NCBI GenBank assembly: GCA_947498815.1
Contig: CANMLU010000012.1
Span: forward strand, 62,001-126,000
Reading direction: 5' to 3'
DNA from: an uncultured Aquimarina sp.
GTDB taxonomy: Bacteria > Bacteroidota > Bacteroidia > Flavobacteriales > Flavobacteriaceae
Length of the DNA: 64,000 bases
A model generated the notes under the pieces. The model saw only the letters and a list, made by a program, of their open reading frames with translations, was not told the DNA's origin and did not search any database. Each line of letters begins with the position of its first letter. Positions within the stretch are counted from its first letter, which is position 1. Below are positions 42,566 to 51,770 of the stretch, in pieces. The translations under genes were made by a program, and so were the position numbers.

Positions 42566-43426
42566 TTACTCATTTAGGCTCCAATTGTAGGGCTTGAAAC
42601 TTTTTTTGGCGGTAGTATTAATGGTAATTTTTGAGTACTTATTTAGAAAACTCACCAAACTTCCTTTGCGTTTGAAATCTTTGGCAAACCAAGAAAATAT
42701 TTTAGAGATTTCTATTTTATTTGGGGTGATTGTATTTTGTTTAGGGTCATTAATAAATGCTATCGTAAGCTTTTCAAGTTCTTGACCCACATTTTTTGCT
42801 GTAAACGCTTTATTAAGAAGTGGTGGACAAGAAATAGAAGCACAGTTAATCCCAAAATGTATCCTGGGGTCTTTCATTTTTCGTAGAACCCTATGTTCAA
42901 CATCATTAAGCGTATACCATTTGACTCCCAGTTTAAAAAAGCGTAAATCCCACGGGTCTTTAATATCTTTTATACTCTTTATAGGATAATTATCAATAAT
43001 TAATTTCACAGTGAACGCATTGTACACATTCAGCCAGTACGCCAACTTATCTTCATAAGTCCAGGTTTCTGTAGGCATATTGGTACCCAATGCTTTGAGA
43101 TATGCTCTCAGGGCAATTTTATCTTGTTTGAATCCTTTGTAATTTACGGTTCCATCTTTTGATACATGTTTTGCTAATAAAGCATTCCAGGATTGATGAC
43201 TTAATGTTTTTGGGCTTAGTATTGGCTTTTTTTCTTCGACAACTGCTTCCTTAGTTTTTTCTTCTATAGGTTTATTAACTTGAATGGAGTCCTTTTTTTC
43301 TTCGATTATGGTATTTTGAGCTTTTTCATCGACAGGAATACTAATTGGAGCTGTTTGAGCTATTGGCTTACTGATTCCACAAGTAATAAATAAATTAACG
43401 AACAGGATAAATAATATATTTTTCAT
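42566..43426 (-). CDS. DUF547 domain lipoprotein
   Basis: A 286-residue protein from the ATG at 43426, which gives MKNILFILFVNLFITCGIS, a lipoprotein signal with Cys at about residue 16; a longer upstream frame exists but lacks an export signal. A Glu/Lys/Pro-rich linker (about 20-85) precedes the DUF547 domain: KLAYWLNVYNAFTVKLIIDNYPIKSIKDIKDPWDLRFF, VEHRVLRKMKDPRIHFGINCASISCPPLLNKAFT and ISKIFSWFAKDF. Both Cys of NCASISCP are kept. It is the only lipid-anchored copy in the run of four. Confidence 0.88.
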   Translation of the reverse strand: MKNILFILFVNLFITCGISKPIAQTAPISIPVDEKAQNTIIEEKKDSIQVNKPIEEKTKEAVVEEKKPILSPKTLSHQSWNALLAKHVSKDGTVNYKGFKQDKIALRAYLKALGTNMPTETWTYEDKLAYWLNVYNAFTVKLIIDNYPIKSIKDIKDPWDLRFFKLGVKWYTLNDVEHRVLRKMKDPRIHFGINCASISCPPLLNKAFTAKNVGQELEKLTIAFINDPKQNTITPNKIEISKIFSWFAKDFKRKGSLVSFLNKYSKITINTTAKKSFKPYNWSLNE

Positions 43427-43671
43427 AACACTTAGAAGTATTTTATTTTCAGTATACACTTCCTTTATAAAGGAAGTTTTTCTGAGTTTATTTTTATCCT
43501 CATTGTGGGTTGAGAAATTTCTTATAGCCATATTAAGATAATTAGAGTAAGCCTCAAGTATAATAATTCCAATTGTTTTCAATCGAAAAAACTACTATTT
43601 ACAAGTTATATTGTAATTCTGGGTAATTTAATAAGATGCTTTAGAACGTCAATGATAATAGGTTTAGAATT

Positions 43672-44577
43672 TTAATTCGCTTTATACACCAATCCCAAAG
43701 AAATGGAGGAAGCCTTGTCATAATTTCTGCCATCCATATTGACAGCATATCCAGAAGAAATCCCAAAGCTATTTTTGTATACCGGAATATATAAATCCAG
43801 GAATAGGTTTGTATAATTTACTCTGGTCTCGGGTAAAGCGCCTGCACCACCAGCATCTATAAACTCTTGAGATCCGATGTCAAATCCGCTTAAAGAGTTC
43901 TGAGCGCCAACCTTTGCATGGGCATAAAACCATTTGTTATAGTAGCCTAATTTTGCACTATATAACATAGCGTTGGGCACTTCAAAGTCCGAATTGGTTC
44001 TTAAACTATAGGCCGCTTGTAGTTCAATAAAAAGATTAGAAGGGGTCTTAAATTGTATAAAACCACATCCGTCGTAGGCGGTTGCTCCATTTCCCAGTGA
44101 GAGTATTCCAGCTTCTTCATAACCGCCAACAGGTAGAGATACTCCAATGGCACTTCCAACGGATACTCTATACGAGTTGTTAAATTTTTTATCGGCTATT
44201 TTGGCTTTTAAAAATAGGTTGATATCCTGCACGCCTTCCACAGTATTTACACCTTGAATAGGATCCAAAACTTCGTTTTCATTTCTGACAGAAACATAAG
44301 GAACAGTAACTGTAGAAGATAACCAGTTTGAGAAACCATATTCTCCATAAACATTAATAATTGATGAAGAGATTTCACCCATATTCATTGGGTTACTTTG
44401 TGATAAGGTATTACCTCTATAAAATCTATCAGAGCTTTTAAACGAATATGAAGATGCAAAAGTAAATTCATTTTGTTTCGGAAAAAAACCATTAATAATA
44501 GTTTGGGCCGATAAGGAAGATATGGATATTAGAAATAACAATAGCCATAACTTCTTTTTAGGGTAAAAGTTTTTCAT
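43672..44577 (-). CDS. Outer-membrane beta-barrel protein
   Basis: A 301-residue protein with a signal peptide (LWLLLFLISISSLSAQT). The mature part is full of amphipathic strands, for example FTFASSYSFKSS, SIINVYGEYGFSNWLSSTVTVPYVSV, LFIELQAAYSLRTNSDF and a terminal strand ending ISLGLVYKAN. The phrase SNWLSSTVTVPYV followed by VNTVEGVQDINLFLKAK is typical of uncharacterised transporter-like barrels related to phenol-degradation MetA proteins. It sits between two DUF547 genes on the same strand, repeating the DUF547 plus barrel pairing at 19.8 kb. Confidence 0.72.
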   Translation of the reverse strand: MKNFYPKKKLWLLLFLISISSLSAQTIINGFFPKQNEFTFASSYSFKSSDRFYRGNTLSQSNPMNMGEISSSIINVYGEYGFSNWLSSTVTVPYVSVRNENEVLDPIQGVNTVEGVQDINLFLKAKIADKKFNNSYRVSVGSAIGVSLPVGGYEEAGILSLGNGATAYDGCGFIQFKTPSNLFIELQAAYSLRTNSDFEVPNAMLYSAKLGYYNKWFYAHAKVGAQNSLSGFDIGSQEFIDAGGAGALPETRVNYTNLFLDLYIPVYKNSFGISSGYAVNMDGRNYDKASSISLGLVYKAN

Positions 44578-44681
44578 AATAATTGATTTGGGGTTTAATT
44601 ACATTCGAATATCTGGTTTCAAGAGTGATTTGGGTATATTGAAACATACCAGTATTCGCCAACCACAGATGGGTAAGTTTT

Positions 44682-45395
44682 CTATAACTCGTTTAAGCTC
44701 CAGTCATAGGCCATATAGGCATCCTTTGGTATTTTGTTGATTTTTACATCAGAATATCGATTTATAAATTCGATCACATCTCCTTGGTTAAAATCGTCTT
44801 TGTACCATTCAAACACTTGTGAAAGATTAACCTTTCCTTCTGTAATGATATTTTTGGTTGGATCATTAATAAAATCTCTTGTACATTTCTCAAGAGCTTC
44901 TTCAATATTTTGAGCCGTATACGCCATATTCATTAGCTTTGGAGAAGATTTTGATGCACAATTGATTAAAAAATGAATTCTAGGTTCATTAAACTTTCTG
45001 AGAATAGTATGTTCTATATCATCAAGACTATATCGTTTATCTTTAACTCTAAAGAATTTTTGATTCCAAGGGTCATGAAGCTCATTAATGCTTTTTACAG
45101 GATAATTGTCAATAATCATTTTTACGGCTATAGAATTATATACATTTATCCAATATGCCAATTTTTCTTCTCTGCTCCAGTTATCTGTGGGAGGGTTTTC
45201 TGACAATGATCTGAAATATTTATAAAATAAAGGGCTATCGGTCATTACACCTTCGTAATTAACCTCTCCTTTTTCGGAAACATTAAGGATTAGGATTTGA
45301 TCCCAAACCGAATGATCGGCCTTGTTTTGTGCATTTGTTAGGAAATGAAATAATACAAGAACCAGAATAAATAATAGGTTATGTTTTTTCATCAT
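44682..45395 (-). CDS. DUF547 domain secreted protein, second Cys replaced
   Basis: A 237-residue protein with a signal peptide (LLFILVLVLFHFLTNAQ). DUF547 blocks: KLAYWINVYNSIAVKMIIDNYPVKSINELHDPWNQKFF, IEHTILRKFNEPRIHFLINCASKSSPKLMNMAYT and LSQVFEWYKDDFNQGDVIEF. The motif is NCASKSSP: the second Cys of C(4)CP is Ser. It shares this change with the copy at 46942. Two overlapping Met codons begin the gene; either gives the same mature protein. Confidence 0.88.
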   Translation of the reverse strand: MMKKHNLLFILVLVLFHFLTNAQNKADHSVWDQILILNVSEKGEVNYEGVMTDSPLFYKYFRSLSENPPTDNWSREEKLAYWINVYNSIAVKMIIDNYPVKSINELHDPWNQKFFRVKDKRYSLDDIEHTILRKFNEPRIHFLINCASKSSPKLMNMAYTAQNIEEALEKCTRDFINDPTKNIITEGKVNLSQVFEWYKDDFNQGDVIEFINRYSDVKINKIPKDAYMAYDWSLNEL

Positions 45396-45623
45396 GTTGG
45401 GGGGTATTTTAATAGGTTTGTATTCTCTAAATTATTTATAAATTATTGATTTATAGTTATTTTAGTGTTGTAAAAGAATGAAAAAAATCGATGAAATGCA
45501 AATTTTTACGGTTAAAACGTAAAGTGGTTACGCGACATTGTAAATAAATGTTAATTTCGAAGCTACCATTTTAATTGTACAATACGTAAGGATTATGTAT
45601 CATTGTAATCGAACTATTACACT

Positions 45624-46844
45624 ATGATTAGTACAGAATTTACACTTCCATGCGGGGTAATATTAAAAAATAGACTTGTCAAATCCGCAATGACAGAACG
45701 CATAAGTAACCGCAAGTTTGAGCCTACAAAAGGTCATGAACGACTATATAAAGATTGGTCTACTACTGGGGCGGGTTTATTAATAACGGGTAATGTAGTT
45801 ATTGATAGAAAACACTTGGAGTCGGCAGGTAATGTGTGTTTTGATGATGAGATGATGTTACCAAAAATAAGTTCATGGGCCCAGGCTTCAAAATCGAATG
45901 AAAGTCAGGTATGGGTACAAATTTCTCATTCTGGAAGACAAACCAATAGATTTGGTACTAATCGTCCATTGGCTCCTTCTGAAGTACAGTTAAAAAAAAT
46001 GGGGCTTTTTGGAAAACCTAAGGCAATGACCGAAGAAGATATACAAGAGGTGATCAAAGGTTTTGTAAAAGCCGCAAAAATTGCAAAAGCAGCGGGGTTC
46101 ACTGGAGTACAAATTCATTCGGCTCATGGATATCTTTTAAGCCAGTTTTTATCGCCGAGAACAAATATTAGAACAGATCATTGGGGAGGTAGTATTGAAA
46201 ACCGAAGTAGATTACTAATTACTATTATAAAAAAGGTACGAGAAGAAGTAGGAGCTAGTTTTCCGATAGCCGTAAAGTTGAATTCTGCAGATTTTCAAAA
46301 AGGCGGTTTTACAGAAGAAGAATCCCTTGAAGTTGTAAAAATGCTTGACAATGAAAAAATTGATCTCTTGGAAATTTCTGGTGGAACCTATGAGAAGCTT
46401 GCATTCTTTTTGATGAATGAAGAAGGTGTAGTGATGAAAGAAAGTACCAAAAGAAGAGAAGCATATTTTATTGATTTTGCAAAGAAAATTAGAGCTGTTA
46501 GTAACTTGCCATTGATGATAACAGGAGGTTTTAGATCCCATGAATTTTGTAATGAAGTACTCAAAAATGGTGAGGTTGATCTTATTGGTATGGGGCGCCC
46601 ATTTATTACAAACAGAAAAGATATTCCTGGTTTCTTAAAAGGAGAGATTCCTACTCTTGAAAATTTGGTATTACGAACCGGAATGAAGCAATTTGAGGAT
46701 GCTGCTGAAGGTGGGTTCTATGCACGCCAATTAATTCGCTTTTCAAAAGGCAAGAAACTTAAAACGAATATGAGCCCGTTGTGGTGCTCTATGTTTTTGA
46801 TTATTTATGAATTTAGAAAAGCCATAGCAAAAAAAATAGGGTAA
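45624..46844 (+). CDS. NADH:flavin oxidoreductase, Old Yellow Enzyme family
   Basis: A 406-residue FMN enzyme of the OYE/NADH:flavin oxidoreductase family. LKNRLVKSAMTERISN is the start of the barrel, VQISHSGRQTNR carries the HxGRQ motif, GFTGVQIHSAHGYLLSQFLSP contains the His-x-x-His catalytic pair in HSAHGYLLxQFLSP, NRSRLL follows, and LMITGGFRSHEF plus LIGMGRPFITN are the C-terminal phosphate-binding motifs. No C-terminal FeS/FAD extension is present, so it is a simple OYE. It is on the opposite strand to the surrounding DUF547 genes and interrupts the run. Confidence 0.93.
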   Translation: MISTEFTLPCGVILKNRLVKSAMTERISNRKFEPTKGHERLYKDWSTTGAGLLITGNVVIDRKHLESAGNVCFDDEMMLPKISSWAQASKSNESQVWVQISHSGRQTNRFGTNRPLAPSEVQLKKMGLFGKPKAMTEEDIQEVIKGFVKAAKIAKAAGFTGVQIHSAHGYLLSQFLSPRTNIRTDHWGGSIENRSRLLITIIKKVREEVGASFPIAVKLNSADFQKGGFTEEESLEVVKMLDNEKIDLLEISGGTYEKLAFFLMNEEGVVMKESTKRREAYFIDFAKKIRAVSNLPLMITGGFRSHEFCNEVLKNGEVDLIGMGRPFITNRKDIPGFLKGEIPTLENLVLRTGMKQFEDAAEGGFYARQLIRFSKGKKLKTNMSPLWCSMFLIIYEFRKAIAKKIG

Positions 46845-46941
46845 AATAAATCCCCAACATGAGTAAAAAACTCAAAAATGGGGGTTCATTATGTTCCAAA
46901 TCATATAGCGTAAATTCAACTCTATATCGTATACGTTAAAT

Positions 46942-47688
46942 CTAGTTATTACTGGTAATTGGTGTTTGTTTGTCTTTCTTATTCAGACTCCAGTCATAAG
47001 TAATGTATGCGTTTTTGGGGATCCTATTTATTTTTACAGTAGTGTATTGATTAATAAAATCAACTACATCAATATTATTACTTTCAAAATCATCTCTATA
47101 CCACTCAAATACTTGAGATATTTTAACCAAACTAGAGGTAATCTGATTTCTTTGTGGGTCATTAATAAACTCTCTTGTTCTTTCTTCAAGAGCTTCATTG
47201 ATATTCATACTAGTATAAGCTCTGTTCCATAACCTTGGTGAAGACATAGATCCGCAATTAAGTAAAAAATGAATTCTTGGATCTCCAAATTTTCGCAAGA
47301 TGCCATGTTCAATGTCGTCGAGACTATATCGAACTCCCTGAGATTTAAAAGCTTTACGTTTCCATGGGTTTTCAAGATCATTTATGGATTCAATTGGGTA
47401 TTCATCAATAATCATTTTCATTGCTGTAGCGTTGTACACATTGAGCCAATATGCCAATTTCTCCTCCTTACTCCAGTTATCCTGTGGAGATATTTTGCAG
47501 AGATATCTAAAATATTCATAAAATACAGAGACATCTTGGGTAACGCCATCGTAGTCAACCATGCCATTATCCATTACGTTAAGAATTAGGATTCGATCCC
47601 ATGCATCATGATCAACTTTTTGTTGAGCATAGCTATTGTTAAATAGAAAAAGGGTTAAAATAAAAAAGATGGTTTTAAGAGGTTTCAT
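46942..47688 (-). CDS. DUF547 domain secreted protein, second Cys replaced
   Basis: A 248-residue protein with a signal peptide (LKTIFFILTLFLFNNSYAQ). DUF547 blocks: KLAYWLNVYNATAMKMIIDEYPIESINDLENPWKRKAF, IEHGILRKFGDPRIHFLLNCGSMSSPRLWNRAYT and ISQVFEWYRDDFESNNIDVVDF. The motif is NCGSMSSP: second Cys replaced by Ser, and the first-position Ala by Gly. Otherwise it is close to the 44682 copy. Confidence 0.88.
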   Translation of the reverse strand: MKPLKTIFFILTLFLFNNSYAQQKVDHDAWDRILILNVMDNGMVDYDGVTQDVSVFYEYFRYLCKISPQDNWSKEEKLAYWLNVYNATAMKMIIDEYPIESINDLENPWKRKAFKSQGVRYSLDDIEHGILRKFGDPRIHFLLNCGSMSSPRLWNRAYTSMNINEALEERTREFINDPQRNQITSSLVKISQVFEWYRDDFESNNIDVVDFINQYTTVKINRIPKNAYITYDWSLNKKDKQTPITSNN

Positions 47689-47951
47689 TTTGTTAGTTAT
47701 TTGTGGGGATTAATATTATTAAAGTTGGTAAGAATCTGTAATATACAAAAAAAACAGATATAATGCACGTTTCACGAGTATTAGTAGGAAAAAACTGCAT
47801 AAAAAAAACATAATTATGTGAAACAAATCATAATTGTATGGTAAAGTCGTAAAATAGATGTCCCAAGATATTCCTCAATTTAATATCTTCTGGATATTTG
47901 ATGTTTTGTTTTTTTTTTAACACAAATTACAGATTGTGTCACAACAAATTC

Positions 47952-49439
47952 TTACATCGGATTTTCGATTGCTTTAAGCGGTAAGTTGATAATTACTTTT
48001 GTTCCTTTTGAGTTGTTTTTTGTACCTATGTTTTCAAAAATAAGACCGTACTTTTGAGTACTGTTTTGAGAAAAAATATTCAATCGCTCTTTGGTAATAT
48101 CAATACCAATAGATTTATGTTTAATAATTTTTTTCTTTTGGATTTCTAATGAATTGAACATTCCGATGCCATTATCACTTATGGTGATTTGTAGTTGACC
48201 CTTATGTTTTCTAATACCAATTTGTAATTTCTTTTCCCCTTTTTTATTTGCCAAACCATGCCAAATTGCGTTTTCTACAAAAGGCTGTATTACAAAAGGA
48301 GGTATTTTAATACCATTTGGAGATGTTATGTTTTTGTCAATTTTTAAGATGAAATCAATTTGATTTTCAAATCTTAAATTTTCAAGTAAAACATATAATC
48401 TTGTTATTTCGATCTCTTTCTCAAGTGTAACCGACTCTTCGAGAGAATGATTTAATATATTACGTATTAATTTAGAAAATTTATTCAGGTAGTCAATAGA
48501 CTTTTCTTTGTTATTATTGACGATACTTCCTTTGATAGAATTTAAAATATTAAAAATAAAGTGCGAGTTAACCTGACTTCTAAACACCTTGGATTTCAAT
48601 TTGTTTATTTTGTTCTTAAATTCTAATTCGATTTCTTTTTTGGTAAACAACTCAATTCTATTGGTAAGGATTTCATTATTGTACTCTATTAATCTTTTGT
48701 TTTCTTCTAGTTGAATGATAAGTTTTTGATGGTATTCATTTTTTTCGATAAAAACTTGATATACTTTCATTCCCAAAGCCACAACAAAAAATATAAATTC
48801 TATAAGCACTCCTATCATAAAAATCCTAAGGGGAAAATCTATGGTGTCGGTTATGGTATAATATGTCGAGATTAATGCAGATAAAATATAAATAGTGGAA
48901 CCTATAATTATATAATACTTTCCAAGGATATCCAATTTAGAAGTCTTATAAAGCACATAAGTGGCAAAAGACACAAAAACAGGGATATAAAAATAAACTA
49001 CGAATTGTAAGAAAACTGGATAAATATTGGTTACTCTATTCGATACTATGAAATGAGCGATAAGAACAAAAATTGTACAAATAATGGCCATTATCCACAT
49101 GAAATACTTAATAAATACATCCAATTTTGGATTATGTACTTTAAAGTTAAAAAAGGATCTCACGAATTGTACGTAGAACAAATAATAAACAAACTGCAAA
49201 GACCAGTTAATAGTTACCAATAAATTTGGGTCAATAAATAATGTATCATCTAAAACGTAATAGACCAGAGCTTTTTGGCCAATGTATATATTTAAAAATA
49301 GCGTATATATTGAATAATAAAGAAAACTGTCTTCTTTTACTTTTAAGTAAATAAAAAAAGTAATAATTGATAGTATGAATATGGCCCCTAGAGTCCATCC
49401 ATAAAATAAAATTGGTATAGTATCAATAGAATTTTCCAA
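47952..49439 (-). CDS. LytS-type sensor histidine kinase with 7TMR-DISM-like membrane domain
   Basis: A 495-residue protein. Seven helices fill residues 10-225 (for example ILFYGWTLGAIFILSIITFFIYL), as in 7TMR-DISM sensors; a coiled coil follows (about 232-290). The kinase core has KVFRSQVNSHFIFNILNSIKG with the phosphoacceptor His (about residue 295) and FVIQPFVENAIWHGLANKKGE (N box) with ISDNGIGMFNS (G box). The expected NPHF is NSHF, a small variation. It sits 8 bp downstream of its response regulator gene, so the two form an operon. Signal unknown; expected to act at the inner membrane. Confidence 0.9.
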   Translation of the reverse strand: MENSIDTIPILFYGWTLGAIFILSIITFFIYLKVKEDSFLYYSIYTLFLNIYIGQKALVYYVLDDTLFIDPNLLVTINWSLQFVYYLFYVQFVRSFFNFKVHNPKLDVFIKYFMWIMAIICTIFVLIAHFIVSNRVTNIYPVFLQFVVYFYIPVFVSFATYVLYKTSKLDILGKYYIIIGSTIYILSALISTYYTITDTIDFPLRIFMIGVLIEFIFFVVALGMKVYQVFIEKNEYHQKLIIQLEENKRLIEYNNEILTNRIELFTKKEIELEFKNKINKLKSKVFRSQVNSHFIFNILNSIKGSIVNNNKEKSIDYLNKFSKLIRNILNHSLEESVTLEKEIEITRLYVLLENLRFENQIDFILKIDKNITSPNGIKIPPFVIQPFVENAIWHGLANKKGEKKLQIGIRKHKGQLQITISDNGIGMFNSLEIQKKKIIKHKSIGIDITKERLNIFSQNSTQKYGLIFENIGTKNNSKGTKVIINLPLKAIENPM

Positions 49440-49447
49440 AAAGAGGG

Positions 49448-50197
49448 CTATTTTAAAATGTTCTTGAGTAACTCTTGTTTTTTATTCCTTGATACGGGCA
49501 GATTTTTTCCATTTTTGAGTACTATTTCACCACCGTCACCCCGATGATATTCGCCGATAGCATCTATATTGATAACAAAAGATTGATGTATGCGTATAAA
49601 TCTGTTTTGATCTAATTGTAGCATTAATTGTTTTAGGTTTTTGGAGACCACATGCTTTGTGTTGTTTTCCAAAAAAACATTGGTATAACTACCATGAGAC
49701 TCACAATACATAATTTCTTTTTGATCCACCAATATGATTTTCTTTTCCATTGGTAAAGCAATTTTGGCGCTTTTGTGATCACGTAATACTAAGTTGTCCT
49801 GGATATAGGATTTTAAGTTATCTCCCAAGGTTTTATTTTCCTTATTGGTGATTACCTTTTCTATAGTCAAGAGTAAATCTTCTTTCTCGATAGGCTTGAG
49901 TAGATAATCAATCGCATTCATTTTAAGGGCCTTAATTGCATAATTATCATAGGCAGTGATAAATATCAACTCAAAGTCTTTAAAAGCTAATTGGTTAAGC
50001 AGCTGAAATCCGTCTAATTCTGGCATTTCCACATCCAAAAATAATACATCGGGCTTCATAGAGTCGATAGCATTGATGGCATTTTTGGGATTATTGGTTG
50101 AAAATATAACTTCTACATTGAGACAATGCGTTTTTAGTTCCCATTGTAACGTATCTATTGATAATTGCTCATCATCTACTATTATGGCTTTTATCAT
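49448..50197 (-). CDS. LytTR response regulator
   Basis: A 249-residue protein: CheY-like receiver (about 1-120) with IIVDDEQLS acidic pocket, DVLFLDVEMPELDGFQLL (phosphoacceptor Asp about residue 55), LIFITAYDNYAIKAL (Thr/Ala) and YLLKPIEKEDLL (Lys); then LytTR DNA-binding domain (about 150-249) with YCESHGSYTNVFLENNTKHVVSKNLKQL and RFIRIHQSFVINIDAIGEYHRGDGGEIVLKNGKNLPVSRNKKQELL. It is co-transcribed with the LytS-type kinase. Target genes are not identified, but the DUF547 run on both sides is a candidate. Confidence 0.92.
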   Translation of the reverse strand: MIKAIIVDDEQLSIDTLQWELKTHCLNVEVIFSTNNPKNAINAIDSMKPDVLFLDVEMPELDGFQLLNQLAFKDFELIFITAYDNYAIKALKMNAIDYLLKPIEKEDLLLTIEKVITNKENKTLGDNLKSYIQDNLVLRDHKSAKIALPMEKKIILVDQKEIMYCESHGSYTNVFLENNTKHVVSKNLKQLMLQLDQNRFIRIHQSFVINIDAIGEYHRGDGGEIVLKNGKNLPVSRNKKQELLKNILK

Positions 50198-50442
50198 AAT
50201 GGTTGGTTGTTTTTTTATGCAAAATAGATAATTTATTCTTAATAGAAGTAATTCTGGAGATCCCGAAACTACTCAATTTTGCTGATATATAGATGATTAT
50301 AAATCGATAGAAGCCTGATATAAACTTTGGGTTGAACTTCGATTTTTTTTTCTTGACTTTTGTCAAGAAGTTTTAAAAAAGCGAAAAATATAAAGTTGAA
50401 AATTTGGTAAAATAAAGAGCATATAAATAAAGTTCAAGTCCA

Positions 50443-51123
50443 ATGAAAAAAGTTGTACATATATTGATTATTAGTGTTTTAACGATGTGCTGTTCATTTG
50501 CCCAATGCAATACTTACTATAATTTCAAAGAAGGGTCGAAATGGGAACTCGACACTTATAATAAAAAAGGAAACAAAACAGGCACAGTCAAATATTTCAT
50601 TAAAGATTATACCGCATTAAACAATGGTTATAAAGCTATTATGAACATGATTATAACTAATAAGAATGGCAAACAGATTCGTAATGGTAATTTCGCTGCG
50701 AAGTGCGAAAACGGAATGACTTATTTTGATATGGAACAGTTCATTCCGGAAGAATCTTTGAAGGCATTCGGAAATATGAAGTTAACCGTAACCGGAGAAG
50801 AATTGCTATGGCCAGCTACCCTTTCTACAGGGATGAGATTAAAAGATGGTCATATCGAAGTAAAAGGAGATCAAGGTTTTCTTTTTAATTTAAAAATGGA
50901 CATAGTGGACAGAAAAGTCGTTGGTAAAGAAAAAATAACGACTCCTTTAGGAGCTTTCGATTGTTACAAGATTACATATAAGATGAAAATGAAGACTATT
51001 GTTTCAATAGAACTTGGAGTGACCCAATGGATAGCAGAAGGTATTGGAACAGTTAAGGCTGAAAACTTTAATAAAAATGGTAAAATGATTGCGTATTCAA
51101 TGATTTCTAAATATGAAATGTGA
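50443..51123 (+). CDS. Secreted protein, DUF3108/TapB-like
   Basis: A 226-residue protein with a signal peptide (VVHILIISVLTMCCSFAQ). The mature domain starts YYNFKEGSKWELDTYNKKGNKTGTVKYFI and contains LTVTGEELLWPATLSTGMRLKDGHIEV, VVGKEKITTPLGAFDCYKITYKM and GVTQWIAEGIGTVKAENFNKNGK. The P.G.FDCYKI.Y and EGIGTVK phrases are typical of the DUF3108-like, TapB-named family of beta-barrel-like periplasmic proteins. Single gene, followed by a terminator. Function unknown. Confidence 0.75.
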   Translation: MKKVVHILIISVLTMCCSFAQCNTYYNFKEGSKWELDTYNKKGNKTGTVKYFIKDYTALNNGYKAIMNMIITNKNGKQIRNGNFAAKCENGMTYFDMEQFIPEESLKAFGNMKLTVTGEELLWPATLSTGMRLKDGHIEVKGDQGFLFNLKMDIVDRKVVGKEKITTPLGAFDCYKITYKMKMKTIVSIELGVTQWIAEGIGTVKAENFNKNGKMIAYSMISKYEM

Positions 51124-51499
51124 TGATATCAATATGCCTTCACCCAAAGTCGGTTCAAAATTAATTCATAATAAGTTGAAAATATGAGTGATGTGTAGTT
51201 ACTCAAAAATTGGGGTTATCTCTCTTTTTTAATAACCACTTGATTTTTTAATGATATAACCCCTTTTTTATTAACCCAATTAAAAAATAACACCCATGGG
51301 ATTTTTAAATTTCTACCCAGTTTCAATTTATAAATAATTCAATGTGATATGAGAATCACAACTCGACGCGTCTTAAGGATATTTCTCTTTATCTATTCCT
51401 TATACGAAAAAATATTCTTGCAAGGATAGACACAAATGGTTTGAGTGTCTATAAATAATCAAACTCTCATTTAATTTTAACTTTTTAATTACACAAATT
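51124..51499. other. Leader region of the double-glycine peptide gene
   Basis: 376 bp without a gene. After the terminator at 51211-51270 come a GACGCGTC palindrome (51363-51370) and an 8-bp hairpin (ATAGACAC at 51426-51433 with 51445-51452) inside the last 80 bp before the peptide gene. A long, structured leader on a small gene could be regulatory. Confidence 0.45.
51211..51270 (+). terminator. Intrinsic terminator after the 50443 gene
   Basis: GGGGTTAT (51212-51219) pairs with ATAACCCC (51256-51263), followed directly by TTTTTTA; an inner GGTTAT/ATAACC alternative exists. The intervening loop is long (36 nt). Confidence 0.5.
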
Positions 51500-51685
51500 A
51501 TGTTAAAGAACATTTTAAAAATCAATGGAGTCTTAGAAATAAACAAAACAGAGCAAAAATCGCTACAAGGAGGTTTTAATAGTGGATGGAAACCTTGTAC
51601 TCAAAACCAAGGCCTTTGCTGCCCTTCAAGTGGTGGTGGATGTTATGCGGGTAGATGTACCTCCAGAGGTTGTTTCTGGTTCTAA
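51500..51685 (+). CDS. Double-glycine leader peptide with six-cysteine core
   Basis: A 61-residue precursor. Leader: MLKNILKINGVLEINKTEQKSLQGG, whose LEIN.TEQKSLQGG is the Bacteroidota version of the bacteriocin-type double-glycine leader cut by C39-type peptidases. The 36-residue core starts FNSGWKP and has six Cys in the order C-X6-CC-X6-C-X4-C-X4-C with many Gly/Ser/Arg, ending CFWF: it looks like a small disulfide-rich or post-translationally modified secreted peptide. No C39 ABC transporter or modification enzyme is in the window. Stop codon and distance to the 51739 terminator indicate a monocistronic unit. Confidence 0.75.
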   Translation: MLKNILKINGVLEINKTEQKSLQGGFNSGWKPCTQNQGLCCPSSGGGCYAGRCTSRGCFWF

Positions 51686-51738
51686 TTTCTTGAAACTCTT
51701 AAAACCGCAAATCATTAAAATTCGATTTGTTTATTTGC

Positions 51739-51770
51739 AATTAAGAGGATAAGAAATTATCCTCTTAATT
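51739..51770. terminator. Bidirectional terminator between convergent genes
   Basis: A perfect 14-bp stem (51739-51752 with 51757-51770, arm AATTAAGAGGATAA) with a GAAA tetraloop. It overlaps the stop codon of the aminotransferase gene on the minus strand and follows the peptide gene on the plus strand. Confidence 0.75.

Noticed and set aside
47872-47951. Small gene between the DUF547 gene and the histidine kinase gene.
   Set aside because: The T-rich stretch contains no frame with a start in good context.
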